A DNA stretch of 64,000 nucleotides from Planctomycetaceae bacterium (GTDB taxonomy: Bacteria > Planctomycetota > Planctomycetia > Pirellulales > Pirellulaceae). Every line of letters starts with the position of its first letter. The stretch's first letter is position 1. This document shows, piece by piece, positions 36,333 to 45,843 of the stretch. The notes under the pieces are model-generated. The model saw only the letters and a list, made by a program, of their open reading frames with translations, was not told the origin of the DNA and searched no databases. Made by a program: the position numbers and the translations under genes. The stretch covers positions 43,460 through 107,459 of the forward strand of contig JAEUIQ010000079.1 of NCBI GenBank assembly GCA_016794985.1, written 5' to 3'.

Positions 36333-38207
36333 TCAATGGTCGGCAAACCATACGAGGCTGTTCAGGGTCGCAGTTGTCTCGTCCACTCCAATTCGAGAAG
36401 GCGATAATACCGAGCGGACATCTTCAGCGCCGGTTCGCAGTTCCGACGGGAAAGCGTCCAGCGACCTCGATTTCATGACGGATTGGACTTGATCCCAAGT
36501 CGCGTTGACTTCGACGCCGCCACTAATCGCCACGATGACTTGTTTTTGAGCCGGGCCACCGGCCACTCGCTTCAGTGGCAGCGTGCGGTGGTTGACGACC
36601 AACTCCACTTCGCGAATCTCGGGGAACCTTTGCATCGCGTAGCGCGAGTTCCCTTCACGCTGACCAACGAGAAAACTGGGCTGCCATCCAATTCTTGCCG
36701 GAAGCGAACGGCCGTGAATGACTTGGGCCACCACGGCCCACTGAAACAAGTTCTCGAGTTGGCCATAGACCGGGAAAAGCCGACGAAGTTGAGGAAGTTG
36801 GCGATTGAAATCCGCCACAAATGATTCAGCTGCCAAGGATCGCGGCGGCGCTGCCTGCTCCCCGCCTCGCTGCCCCGCGACGAATTTGGCTTCAGTCTTG
36901 AGTTCCATCACCGGACCTCGAATCGTGAACAAATTGCTGTCTTCGCTTTCTTGAATTTCCGGATCGGCCAATGTGAACCACCAGCGAATGATTTCACTTG
37001 GCGGGTCGTCAGCCTCGCAGCGTTCCAAGAAACTAGGCAATTGAGGGCCAGCGGGGATCGAGCCCATCGCCAATAACTTGATGTGATAATCGGCGGTCAA
37101 CAGCACGTGAGCAGAATGCGACCAAGCGGGCACGCCAAACACCGCGGTGTCCTGTGGCCCCACGGCAGTCAAAAACCGATCCCTGACTTGCGGAACCGTC
37201 AAGTTCCATTTGCCGGCCAATTCGGCTGCCTTCTGAAACTGACCAGGCTTTGGATCAATCGAACAACCCAAAATACTGCGGCCGTACATCACATTTCGCA
37301 AACAGGCCACCAAGTCATCCAAATGCAGGACCGGTCGCTGCGTCTCGACATGAACCGCCACTCCTTGTGGGTTGATTTCCCAAGGCCCAGCAGGACCAAC
37401 CAAAAACAAATCGCCCGCCGCGGCATCCACCGCAATGGCCTGAATCTCGTACATGCCGCCCAAATAACGCACCGAGTCTGGGACAGGTTGCCCGGCTTCG
37501 GCGAAGGCGCGCAACTGTGACTCCAATTTTGGCAGCGAAACAAAGCGCAACTCGGCGTCTTTGACCAACTTCAAAGATGAAGCTTGCCCCGCCAACAACG
37601 AACCTGACTTCACTTGTTTAGGTTGAGCAAATCGAAGCTGACCCGCGACATCGATCACCACGCCATTTCGAAACGTGCTAATACTACCTGGGCCTCCGTT
37701 TTCTTCCCACGAATCCGGTTCGACCACCGTTTGAATCAAGTCGATTAAGGAATCAAAGTCAGCTTGGACCATCCCACCCGACGCCCCTGGTCGGCTCGAA
37801 TCAGGTGCTCCTCCAGCATCGGCATCAGGTCCCGCCGAGTAATCGGCGTCCGAGATGCGCGACGCATTCGGTGTTGCTTGGCTTGATGATCCCGTTGTGT
37901 CGCCCCAGCGATCTATTCGCGATCGCAAGGAGAAGTCTTGCTCTGCGCCGCGTCGATGATCCAGGATCTGACTCCAACGAGTCTGACTTGCCGCGGAGGG
38001 TGCCTTTGATTGAACGTTCGCGTCACTACTCAACGCGAGCGAATACTCCCCCGCGCTCAATTGACGAGCCAATGTCTCAGCGGCCGTCACACCCGTCGAG
38101 GCGGGCTCTTGGGCATGCAACAAAGGCTCACCCCAACCACCGCCGACAACTGAAAACACGCCCAAGGAAAGAAGTGGGAACACCCACCAAGAAAAGTCGC
38201 GTTTCAT
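36333..38207 (-). CDS. Secreted DUF1598 domain protein
   Basis: 624 residues from the ATG at 38207; a TTG lies three codons upstream. The signal peptide ends near LLHAQ. A low-complexity Ser/Ala/Gly/Asp-rich stretch (about 50-145) precedes a conserved region with FVSLPKLE, VRYLGGMYEIQ, GDLFLVGPAGPW and ETQRPVLHLDDL, the signature of DUF1598, a planctomycete family of unknown function. About 250 further residues follow without a known motif. The gene converges on queC with only two bases between stops. Confidence 0.75.
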   Translation of the reverse strand: MKRDFSWWVFPLLSLGVFSVVGGGWGEPLLHAQEPASTGVTAAETLARQLSAGEYSLALSSDANVQSKAPSAASQTRWSQILDHRRGAEQDFSLRSRIDRWGDTTGSSSQATPNASRISDADYSAGPDADAGGAPDSSRPGASGGMVQADFDSLIDLIQTVVEPDSWEENGGPGSISTFRNGVVIDVAGQLRFAQPKQVKSGSLLAGQASSLKLVKDAELRFVSLPKLESQLRAFAEAGQPVPDSVRYLGGMYEIQAIAVDAAAGDLFLVGPAGPWEINPQGVAVHVETQRPVLHLDDLVACLRNVMYGRSILGCSIDPKPGQFQKAAELAGKWNLTVPQVRDRFLTAVGPQDTAVFGVPAWSHSAHVLLTADYHIKLLAMGSIPAGPQLPSFLERCEADDPPSEIIRWWFTLADPEIQESEDSNLFTIRGPVMELKTEAKFVAGQRGGEQAAPPRSLAAESFVADFNRQLPQLRRLFPVYGQLENLFQWAVVAQVIHGRSLPARIGWQPSFLVGQREGNSRYAMQRFPEIREVELVVNHRTLPLKRVAGGPAQKQVIVAISGGVEVNATWDQVQSVMKSRSLDAFPSELRTGAEDVRSVLSPSRIGVDETTATLNSLVWFADH

Positions 38208-38294
38208 AAGATTCAACGCCGCTAGAAAAAGCCAGTGGCCCCTGGCTGACTACCATCCTGTCAGTTCCCGTCCCAAAAGTCAAGAGTCGATTGG

Positions 38295-38825
38295 TCAGTA
38301 GCTCAACAAACTAAAACACTGGTGCGGCTCTAGTTTCTTCCTTCCGCCCAGACCGAGCAGTTCAATAATGAACGCGCATTCGACGACATTCCCTCCGGCT
38401 TTCTCGACCATGGTGCAACAAGCGTTCACGGTTCCACCCGTCGCCAACAAGTCGTCGACCACCAAAACGCGGTGCCCCGCGGATATCGCATCGATATGCA
38501 TCTCTAACGTGTCTGTGCCATACTCCAAATCGTATTCGTGCCGCAGACTTTCAAAGGGCAGCTTCCCCGGTTTGCGGATCGGGACAAAAGGCAGTCCCAA
38601 ACGAATTGCCATCGGCGCACCAAATATGAACCCACGCGCCTCAGCGGCCACAATGGTGTCGAGGCTCATTCCGGCGTAACGGCTGCACAACAAATCGATC
38701 GCCTTGTGAAAGGCATCGGGATTGGACAACAACGGCGTGATGTCACGGAATAAAATGCCTGGCTTCGGGAAATCCGGAATGGCCCGGATAAATTCACGCA
38801 AATCAACGTCGGACAACCGGGTCAT
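38295..38825 (-). CDS. apt: Adenine phosphoribosyltransferase
   Basis: 176 residues, ATG start, normal length for Apt. It salvages adenine with PRPP to make AMP. The start LREFIRAIPDFPKPGILFRDITPLL, the AAEARGF base-binding segment and the PRPP motif VLVVDDLLATGGT are all standard. Downstream on the same strand is the DUF1598 gene; upstream is the bifunctional-nuclease-family gene, 64 bases away. Confidence 0.95.
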   Translation of the reverse strand: MTRLSDVDLREFIRAIPDFPKPGILFRDITPLLSNPDAFHKAIDLLCSRYAGMSLDTIVAAEARGFIFGAPMAIRLGLPFVPIRKPGKLPFESLRHEYDLEYGTDTLEMHIDAISAGHRVLVVDDLLATGGTVNACCTMVEKAGGNVVECAFIIELLGLGGRKKLEPHQCFSLLSY

Positions 38826-38889
38826 GTTTTTCTCAGTTTGTTTTAGGGTGAAAATTCAATCCAGAACCTGACTCGCTGCCGGAAGGCAC

Positions 38890-39306
38890 TCAGGTTTCAC
38901 TCGCTGCGTCAACGACCTCCTCGTTGACGAAAATCGGCAAAAACGGTTCGCAAGTTACCGCGACCGCAATGGCATCCGATGGTCTCGAATCGATTTCCAA
39001 GATGGCTCCATTTTGCATGACACAAATCGAAGCCAAGTAGGTGCCATCACGTACCGTATGAATACGAATGTGCTTCAACTCGCCGCCCATCATTTCAATG
39101 ACATTCACCAACAAATCGTGTGTCAACGGTCGCTGTGGCGGCCCGGGCTTTCGCACTCGGCGATCAATGCTGGTTGCCTCAAAGACACCAATGACAATCG
39201 GGAATTCCCGTTCACCATTCTTTTCTCTCAGATACACGATCTGGTGGTCGTGGAGCTCACTAATAATGATTCGACTCAACGTCATTTCGATCGGCATCAG
39301 TCGCAT
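38890..39306 (-). CDS. Bifunctional nuclease family (DUF151) protein
   Basis: 138 residues, ATG at 39306, with a second ATG at 39297. The BFN/DUF151 domain covers most of the protein: FPIVIGVFEA, RPLTHDLL and EIDSRPSDAIAVAV are characteristic. Some family members were reported to have DNase/RNase activity in plants, and others act in transcription or stress responses; the function in bacteria is unsettled. No membrane segment. Confidence 0.85.
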   Translation of the reverse strand: MRLMPIEMTLSRIIISELHDHQIVYLREKNGEREFPIVIGVFEATSIDRRVRKPGPPQRPLTHDLLVNVIEMMGGELKHIRIHTVRDGTYLASICVMQNGAILEIDSRPSDAIAVAVTCEPFLPIFVNEEVVDAASET

Positions 39307-39478
39307 CCACTAGCCACAAGTCATCCGAGTTCCACTGCGTTCCCATTATAGGGGCAGCAACGCGAGTTGAAAGGGACGTGGCAGCACCGGTCCGAAGGTC
39401 GGAATTCGCGATTATGCTCAGAAGCCGTCGATCACGGCGAGATCCTCGGCCGCGACGCATCGCTGAGCCGAAGTTTGA

Positions 39479-39516
39479 ACTTGAACTAGTTTTGGAACAA
39501 CTTGAACTAGTTTTGG
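39479..39516. repeat. 17-bp direct repeat overlapping an end of gene
   Basis: ACTTGAACTAGTTTTGG occurs at 39479-39495 and 39500-39516. The second copy contains the last codons and stop of the anti-sigma factor gene (stop at 39507), so the duplication repeats the end of the gene just past itself. Confidence 0.65.
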
Positions 39517-40595
39517 TATAAATGGGGTGCAAGCCAGGCGGAAACGTTCGAGGCACCAATCACCGAGTCGTGCACATCCGCACCCGCCGCCACCAATCCA
39601 TTACGATTGACAAATATCGACTCTTTTCCAAAACCGATCGATGAAGTCGCCGAGTGTCGTACACTGCCGTCCTCGAACAAAATATTCAATCCCTGACCAT
39701 CATGGTTGGCACTGTCACGATTAGCCAGCGAAGCGCTTGGCGCATCGGCCATCATGACTCGGAACGAACGGCCCAAGTTCATGGGGCCCATGTACTGCTC
39801 TTGATCGTAGTACCCCAGCGAGTAACCGTAAGATCCACCCATCGAGGACTGCAAATCAGCCAACTGTTGGCTATTTTCACGAAAGGCATTTTCCAAAGTT
39901 TCGAGACTCGGTGTTTCGCGAACTTCGTGAAGGCGATTCTGGACCGCCGAGCTGCAAAAGAACACACGATCTTCTTGGATGTAACCACCAGACTTCAACA
40001 CTGGAGCATACGAGCCCGCCACATTGAGGGGGCCGGTCCGCGCAATTGGAACAAAACGATTGTCATGGGCTTCTGCGTAGTTGAACAACGCCATACCCAC
40101 TTGTCTCAAGTTGTCCTGACACGCCGCCAATCTCATTTGATTACGGCTGGCAAGAATCGCCGGCGACAAAACTCCAGCCGCTAACATCACGACCGCGGCT
40201 ACAACGATGAAATCTTGCAATTGCCACGCGGCGCGACCAGAAAAATCACCGCTAACCGCGGACATCGCAACCGAGCGCGCGGCACGCGGAGAACCGGCCG
40301 CCTCCACCTCTGGTCCGGTCGCGGATGGACGGCCACCTTGTTCGACCACCCGAACTTCTCGCGCCACAAACTCGCAAGCACGGCGAGCCAATCCGGAGGG
40401 AAAGTCCGAACCCGACGCTCCGGACAATGATTCCACTTCTTCCAAGCGAGCCAACGGAGCCAATTGTTCACGCAACCGCGACAACTCGTATTGGACCTCT
40501 GGGCATTCCGAAACGGCTCGGTCAACTCGCCGATGTTCCTCGGCTTCCAAAGCACCCAGCAAATATCCCAACAAGTCTTCGGCGGTTGGCTTCAT
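39507..40595 (-). CDS. Anti-sigma factor with DUF1559-like outer domain
   Basis: 362 residues, ATG start. The N-terminal ~80 residues (DLLGYLLGALEAEEHRRVD and following) resemble the cytoplasmic sigma-binding part of planctomycete anti-sigma factors. After a variable linker, one membrane helix spans about 127-147 and runs into CQDNLRQVGMALFNYAEAH, the pseudopilin-like segment of DUF1559 proteins. Near the end HDGQGLNILFEDGSV resembles the H-X9-DG motif of that family, with one residue more. It follows the ECF sigma gene by 29 bases, so it probably holds that sigma factor at the membrane and responds to an envelope signal. Confidence 0.75.
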   Translation of the reverse strand: MKPTAEDLLGYLLGALEAEEHRRVDRAVSECPEVQYELSRLREQLAPLARLEEVESLSGASGSDFPSGLARRACEFVAREVRVVEQGGRPSATGPEVEAAGSPRAARSVAMSAVSGDFSGRAAWQLQDFIVVAAVVMLAAGVLSPAILASRNQMRLAACQDNLRQVGMALFNYAEAHDNRFVPIARTGPLNVAGSYAPVLKSGGYIQEDRVFFCSSAVQNRLHEVRETPSLETLENAFRENSQQLADLQSSMGGSYGYSLGYYDQEQYMGPMNLGRSFRVMMADAPSASLANRDSANHDGQGLNILFEDGSVRHSATSSIGFGKESIFVNRNGLVAAGADVHDSVIGASNVSAWLAPHLYQN

Positions 40596-40624
40596 AAGTT
40601 TTTCAATTCCAACGGTTCGTTAAT

Positions 40625-41278
40625 CTATCGGCCCGATTCATCCACTCGAGCCCACGCTTCAGCCATCTTCGTGACAGCCAAATTCAACCGACTCTTGACC
40701 GTGCCCACCGGGACTTCCAAAACCGCAGCTGCGTCGCGGTAGCTCATGCCTTGGAAGTAAACCAGTTGCAAGATCGAATACAAAGCTTCCGGCAACTGCT
40801 CCATGGTCCGCCGAACCGCCACCAGACGTTCGGCTTCGTTCAACCGAGCTTCCGGAGCCGGCTCGGTCGATTCCAACAACCCCATAATCTCAGCAATCTG
40901 ATCGTCCAAATCCGCCGGAGGCGTATCCAAACTCACGGTGCGGTGCGGTCGTTGTCGCCGACGAGCGTCCACCGCCTGCCGAGTCGCGATCGCGTACAAC
41001 CACGCTTTGAACCGCCGAGTCGGATCGAACGACTCGCACTTCAAATGCACCTGAAGAAAAGTGCCTTGAAAGGCGTCCTGTGCCAGCTCCCGATCCCCAA
41101 TGTACCGACGCAGGTAACTGTACAACTCCCGCTCGTATCGATAGACCAACTGCGCAAACGACTCCCGGTCGCCCGTTTGGCGATAAGCCAGCAGCAATTG
41201 CTCGTCGGTCACCGGCATTTCCTTGGAACGTAGTTGACGACCTTGTTGATAAAACAGATCGACGACAGTGGCTTCCAT
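40625..41278 (-). CDS. ECF-type RNA polymerase sigma factor
   Basis: 217 residues, ATG at 41278; an ATG at 41218 would remove 20 poorly conserved residues. Region 2 spans about 40-110 (YLRRYIGDRELAQDAFQGTF), and region 4 about 160-210 (YFQGMSYRDAAAVLEVPVGTVKSRL, a helix-turn-helix). No region 3 or C-terminal SnoaL-like extension is present. The gene precedes and is co-transcribed with its likely anti-sigma factor. Confidence 0.9.
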   Translation of the reverse strand: MEATVVDLFYQQGRQLRSKEMPVTDEQLLLAYRQTGDRESFAQLVYRYERELYSYLRRYIGDRELAQDAFQGTFLQVHLKCESFDPTRRFKAWLYAIATRQAVDARRRQRPHRTVSLDTPPADLDDQIAEIMGLLESTEPAPEARLNEAERLVAVRRTMEQLPEALYSILQLVYFQGMSYRDAAAVLEVPVGTVKSRLNLAVTKMAEAWARVDESGR

Positions 41279-41512
41279 AACTTTCTACGCATGGTTTTCA
41301 GCTTTGGTTCGCCAGAATCTGCCGATTCAGTACAAATCGGCGGTTTTTCCCGCGAAGCGTTGCTTTTCCAGGCGTCTCCTTCATTGTAAAGTGGTCCACG
41401 GCGGTTCGCGAGTCCGATTTATTCGAAAATCACGGTTTTCAATGCGGTTTTCGCTAATCCCGTCCTTACCACTGAACCGAACCCGCAAACGGCGTGCCGA
41501 AGGTTTTCTCAC

Positions 41513-43216
41513 ATGGCAAATCAACGGTTTTCCTGGACCAGCGTTGGTGATTTCAACGCGTTTTTCGGCCTGATGCTCGATAATTTGGCCGGTTTGGTCC
41601 TGACCGTGACTCTGCTCAACGGCGTCTTCGGCTTCCCGGTAAATTTTGCAATGCGTTACATGGTGCCAGGCACCGCCATCGGGGTGCTGGTCGGCGACTT
41701 GTTGTTTTTCCTCATGGCCCTGTGGCTGATCCGCCGAACCGGACGCCGGGATGTGACCGCCATGCCCTTGGGGCTGGATACGCCAAGCACCTTTGGCATG
41801 ATTTTCATGGTCTTGGGCCCCGCCTACCGAACGGCACTGGCAGCTGCGGGGACCGAACCTGCCCTCGAAGACGTCGATGCCGCGGCTCGACATGCTTGGC
41901 ACATTGGCATTTGCTGCATCGTGTTTTCCGGGCTCTTGAAGTTGGTCTTCGCTTTCATTGCACCTTGGGCGCGACGCACTTTTCCGCGGGCGGGCCTGCT
42001 CGGTTCCCTGGCGGCCATCGCTTTGGTGTTGATCACGTTCTTCCCCATCCTCGAGATCTTCGCCGCCCCCTTGGTTGGCTTGCTATCCCTATCGATCGTG
42101 CTGACCACGTTGATCGCCCGGATCTCGCTTCCCCTGCGGATCCCTGGCGCCTTGGGAGCCGTACTCGTCGCCGGTGTTGTGTATTACTTGATTCTGGGGA
42201 TCGAATACGTTTCCGATTTATCGCTGCTGCATAGCGACCCTAAACTTCGATGGGATGACGCCAAAGCGGGCCTGCTCCCGACCGAATGGACCACGGTGTT
42301 TTCCTTCGCCTGGATCGAAGCATGGCGTGATGCCATCCAGTATTTACCGATCGTGACACCGTTTGCGATCGCGACCGTCGTCGGCGGCATCGACTGCACC
42401 GAGAGCGCGGCAGCGGCCGGCGACGAGTACCCGACCGGCGGCGTGATCGCGGTCGAAGCCGTGGCGACCGTGATTGCGGGTGTATGTGGTGGCGTCATTC
42501 AAACCACCCCTTACATCGGACACCCCGCGTACAAAGCCATGGGTGGACGAGCGGCCTACACATTAGCCACGGCTTTATTTATTGGCTCGGCGGGATTGCT
42601 CGGGTACTTCGGCTACATTTATCTGGTGGTACCGCCCGTAGCGATCATTCCCATCTTGGTTTTTGTCGGACTAGAAATCGGCGCGCAGAGTTTTGCTGCA
42701 ACTCCCAAGCGTCACTATACCGCGGTGGCGTTGGCAATGATCCCAGCATTGGCGGTGCTGGGCAAAGGGATGGCCGACAAAGTGTTGACGGACCCTGCAC
42801 TGGCGACCGCTGGGGTCACGTCGTCTTCCTTGCTGCCCGAAAATCAATCCGCGCTCGAAGTCTTGCATCTGTTAAATGGTGGGTTCATCATCACTAGCCT
42901 CGTGTGGGCGTCGGCGCTTGCCGCTTTGATCGACCGGAAATTGGTGCGGGGCAGTATGCTGTTTTTCGCCTGCGGCGTGCTCACGATGTTCGGTGTGATT
43001 CACTCGCCCAAACCCAACTTCGAATTGTTTGTGATTTGGCCCAGCGATCAGCCGATCTCGGGGGTGTTGAGTGACCCCCATCAAATCCAGACGGTGTTGG
43101 TCATGGCGGCCAGTTACGCTTTGGTTGGCGCATTCTTACTGGGACTCTCGCGATTCACTCCAGAAGCAAACGACGAGAGCCCTGAGGACGAAACGGACGA
43201 TCCAACGGCCCATTGA
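41513..43216 (+). CDS. NCS2/AzgA-like permease
   Basis: 567 residues, ATG start, with about 12-14 membrane segments. Features such as MPLGLDTPSTFGM, the conserved GGIDCTESAAAAGDEYPTGG stretch and CGGVIQTTPYIGHPAYKAMGGR resemble the nucleobase:cation symporters of the AzgA branch. The substrate is presumably a purine, but identity to characterised members could not be measured. It is divergent from the sigma factor gene. The C-terminus is acidic. Confidence 0.7.
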   Translation: MANQRFSWTSVGDFNAFFGLMLDNLAGLVLTVTLLNGVFGFPVNFAMRYMVPGTAIGVLVGDLLFFLMALWLIRRTGRRDVTAMPLGLDTPSTFGMIFMVLGPAYRTALAAAGTEPALEDVDAAARHAWHIGICCIVFSGLLKLVFAFIAPWARRTFPRAGLLGSLAAIALVLITFFPILEIFAAPLVGLLSLSIVLTTLIARISLPLRIPGALGAVLVAGVVYYLILGIEYVSDLSLLHSDPKLRWDDAKAGLLPTEWTTVFSFAWIEAWRDAIQYLPIVTPFAIATVVGGIDCTESAAAAGDEYPTGGVIAVEAVATVIAGVCGGVIQTTPYIGHPAYKAMGGRAAYTLATALFIGSAGLLGYFGYIYLVVPPVAIIPILVFVGLEIGAQSFAATPKRHYTAVALAMIPALAVLGKGMADKVLTDPALATAGVTSSSLLPENQSALEVLHLLNGGFIITSLVWASALAALIDRKLVRGSMLFFACGVLTMFGVIHSPKPNFELFVIWPSDQPISGVLSDPHQIQTVLVMAASYALVGAFLLGLSRFTPEANDESPEDETDDPTAH

Positions 43217-43654
43217 TTCGGTGCCGTTTCCATCGTCCTTGAATTTGTTGAGAACGCGAGGTCGCCCTCTGGCTGGCCTTGATCTAGGCCGAATCGCTGG
43301 ACTCGATGAGCGAACGCTGCAAACCAGCGCGGGGGGGCGATTGTGGGTCGGCAATCGGCATGGTGTTGTCGGCTGAACGCGCGTTGACATTACGATTTGC
43401 GTTCACGTTCTTCGTGCCAATGCCGATCCGCGGCGATCAAAATTCATGCGGAAGGGTGTCGATTCCGTGAGTTGTTACTGAAATTCAATCGACTTGGTTC
43501 CGGTTGCGGAATCATGTGGAGTGCCTCGCTACAACCCTGGGACAAATCCAGTCAGCAAGTTATGATAGGCGACCTCTCCTGGCCGGCGTGTTGTCGAGTG
43601 TAGCAAGCGATTATCCGCCAGGAGTTGAGTCCTAATTGCCGCTGTGAAGCCCCC
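43217..43654. other. Intergenic region upstream of the EF-G gene
   Basis: 438 bases between the permease and the EF-G gene. No credible open frame, RNA gene or terminator. A TTGACA box occurs at 43384-43389 but without a matching -10 at proper spacing. A run of seven G lies near 43330. Confidence 0.45.
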
Positions 43655-45730
43655 ATGAAACGCGACATCCGAACCCTGCGAAATATTGGCATCATTGCTC
43701 ATATCGATGCAGGCAAAACGACCGTGACCGAACAAATGCTGTTCTTATCCGGCACCAAGCATCGGGCGGGTCGGGTCGATGATGGTTCCACCACAACCGA
43801 CGACGATCCGGAAGAGCAACAACGCGGCATCACCATTTACTCGGCTTGTGTCACGTTTCAATGGGGCGGCGTGAATGTCAATTTATTGGATACACCGGGC
43901 CACGTCGATTTTACGGCAGAGGTAGAACGCTGCTTGCGGGTTCTGGATGGAGCCGTGGTGGTCTTTAGCGCACGTGAAGGTGTCGAAGCGCAAAGCGAAA
44001 CCGTTTGGCGACAGGCCGATCGTTATGGTGTCCCTCGTTTGACGTTTATCAACAAGATGGATCGGGAAGGTGCCGATTTTCCACGTGTCCTGCAGCAGAT
44101 GCGGCAACGATTGCAGGCCAATCCGATCGTGTTGCAGATCCCCTATGGTCAGGGCCCGGCGCACACGGACCAACCGTTTCGCGGTGTGATTGACTTGGTC
44201 AAACAAAAACTGCTGACGTACAAAGACAATCAAGTTGTCGAAAACGAAATCCCGGCCGAGATGGCGGACGAGGCCCAACTGTGGCGCGAGCAATTGCTGG
44301 AAAGCCTCTACGACTACAGTGAAGAAATGGCCATGTTGGCGATGGAGGAGCAGCCAATTGAGGTGGCGTTAATCAAGCAAACGCTGCGCAAAGCAACCTT
44401 GGCTCGGCAGATCCAGCCGCTCCTCTGCGGTTCCGCTTTGCACGGGATGGGCGTGCAAGGCGTTTTGGACGCGGTCGCAGACTACCTGCCCAGTCCAGCG
44501 GATCGACCGCCGGTGACCGGCACCGACCCCACCGACAAGAATCGTCCGGTCGAACGAGCCGCGAAAATCGACGAACCCTTTTGCAGTGTCGTGTTCAAGA
44601 TCCTGCCCGCCAAAACGGGCGATCAGTATTGGATTCGGGTCTACTCGGGTCAACTCAAAGCCAATTCGCGGTTGCTTTGTCCCAGTAAAGACAAGAAGGA
44701 AAACGTCGCGCAATTGTGGCAGATTCACGCTTCGAAAAAAGAACGCGATGGACAAATTGAACTGGTCGGTCCTGGCGATATCGTGTGCGCGATAGGGCCA
44801 AGGTATGCCGTCACCGGCGACACTCTTTGCGACACACGCGAAGTCATCCAGTTGGAATCCATCTGTTTCCCTGAAGCGGTGATCGAGATGGCCATCGAAC
44901 CGGAATCCACTTCCGAAAAGGATAAACTGCTGGAAGTCTTGGAGATGCTGAAACGACAGGATCCCACATTCCGAGCCAAGGAGAACAGCGACACAGGCCA
45001 AATGCTGATCGCTGGAATGGGTGAACTGCACTTAGAAGTCATCAAGCATCGTTTGCTGCGAGATTTCAAACTCAACGTCAAAGTCCACAAGCCTCGGGTG
45101 TCCTATCGCGAGACGATCGCGCGGGCGGTTACGGTCGAAGGCCAATGCAATCGCATCATCAATGGACAACAGTTGTTTGCCAAAGTCAAAATTGAAATGC
45201 AGCCACGGGACGAGATCGCAACCGTCGAGGTTCGTTCCATGGTTCCTCCCGAAAAGATTCCGAATGAATGGCGAGATGCCGCAATCAACGAACTAACCAG
45301 TCGCGGTCAGGGCGGCGGAACCATCGGCAGCTTTCCGTTGAGTAAGTTGCGAGTCAAGTTGGTGGATGCGGAAGGGGCCGTCGAGAACAGCAACGAAATT
45401 GCGTTTGCGATCGCTGCGGCAGACGCCTTTGAAAAGGGACTGGTCGAGGGTGGTCCGGTGTTGTTGGAACCAATCATGAAGTTGAGCATTTCGACACCGG
45501 ACGAGTACTACGGCGACTTCATTGGCGACATCTCCAAACGCCGCGGCAGAATTGTCAATTCCGACAACCGCGGTGGCACGACATTTATCGACGCGGAAGC
45601 GCCATTGGCAGAACTGTTCGGTTATTCCAATGCAATGCGTTCGCTCAGCCAAGGGCGGGCTGGGGCCAGCATGGAACCGCTGGAATACCAACCTGCGCCG
45701 CCGGAAGTTGCCAAGACGTTTGCCTACTAG
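43655..45730 (+). CDS. fusA: Elongation factor G
   Basis: 691 residues from the ATG at 43655; the TTG at 43625 would add ten atypical residues, and neither has a good Shine-Dalgarno. The translational GTPase has G1 AHIDAGKT (15-22), RGIT switch I, DTPGH and NKMD, then domains II-V ending with LAELFGYSNAMRSLSQGRA. It drives translocation on the ribosome or, in duplicated lineages, subunit recycling. No rpsL, rpsG or tuf is adjacent, so this may be one of several EF-G copies. Confidence 0.92.
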   Translation: MKRDIRTLRNIGIIAHIDAGKTTVTEQMLFLSGTKHRAGRVDDGSTTTDDDPEEQQRGITIYSACVTFQWGGVNVNLLDTPGHVDFTAEVERCLRVLDGAVVVFSAREGVEAQSETVWRQADRYGVPRLTFINKMDREGADFPRVLQQMRQRLQANPIVLQIPYGQGPAHTDQPFRGVIDLVKQKLLTYKDNQVVENEIPAEMADEAQLWREQLLESLYDYSEEMAMLAMEEQPIEVALIKQTLRKATLARQIQPLLCGSALHGMGVQGVLDAVADYLPSPADRPPVTGTDPTDKNRPVERAAKIDEPFCSVVFKILPAKTGDQYWIRVYSGQLKANSRLLCPSKDKKENVAQLWQIHASKKERDGQIELVGPGDIVCAIGPRYAVTGDTLCDTREVIQLESICFPEAVIEMAIEPESTSEKDKLLEVLEMLKRQDPTFRAKENSDTGQMLIAGMGELHLEVIKHRLLRDFKLNVKVHKPRVSYRETIARAVTVEGQCNRIINGQQLFAKVKIEMQPRDEIATVEVRSMVPPEKIPNEWRDAAINELTSRGQGGGTIGSFPLSKLRVKLVDAEGAVENSNEIAFAIAAADAFEKGLVEGGPVLLEPIMKLSISTPDEYYGDFIGDISKRRGRIVNSDNRGGTTFIDAEAPLAELFGYSNAMRSLSQGRAGASMEPLEYQPAPPEVAKTFAY

Positions 45731-45829
45731 TTGCGATGGACTCCATCTAGAATGGGACCGCAGCACGATCCACCACAATCCGAATTGTTGCAATCGAGTC
45801 GCACCGACGCTGCCAAAATAACCGACATT

Positions 45830-45836
45830 GGAGGAG
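45830..45836 (+). promoter_or_regulatory. Strong ribosome binding site for a TTG start
   Basis: GGAGGAG lies 7 bases before the TTG at 45844. It supports the TTG as the real start of the YeiH-type gene, as no ATG or GTG is available nearby in frame. Confidence 0.75.
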
Positions 45837-45843
45837 CTCTACC

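Noticed and set aside
39260..39559. 99-residue minus-strand frame between the BFN gene and the anti-sigma gene
   Set aside because: It overlaps both ends of real genes and has low-complexity Ser/Arg composition.
43384..43412. Sigma-70 promoter for the EF-G gene from a TTGACA box
   Set aside because: No acceptable -10 element at 16-18 bases spacing was found, and the box is over 200 bases from the start codon.
44369..45031. 220-residue frame antisense to EF-G
   Set aside because: A well-conserved gene on the other strand explains the openness; the frame has no protein-like features.
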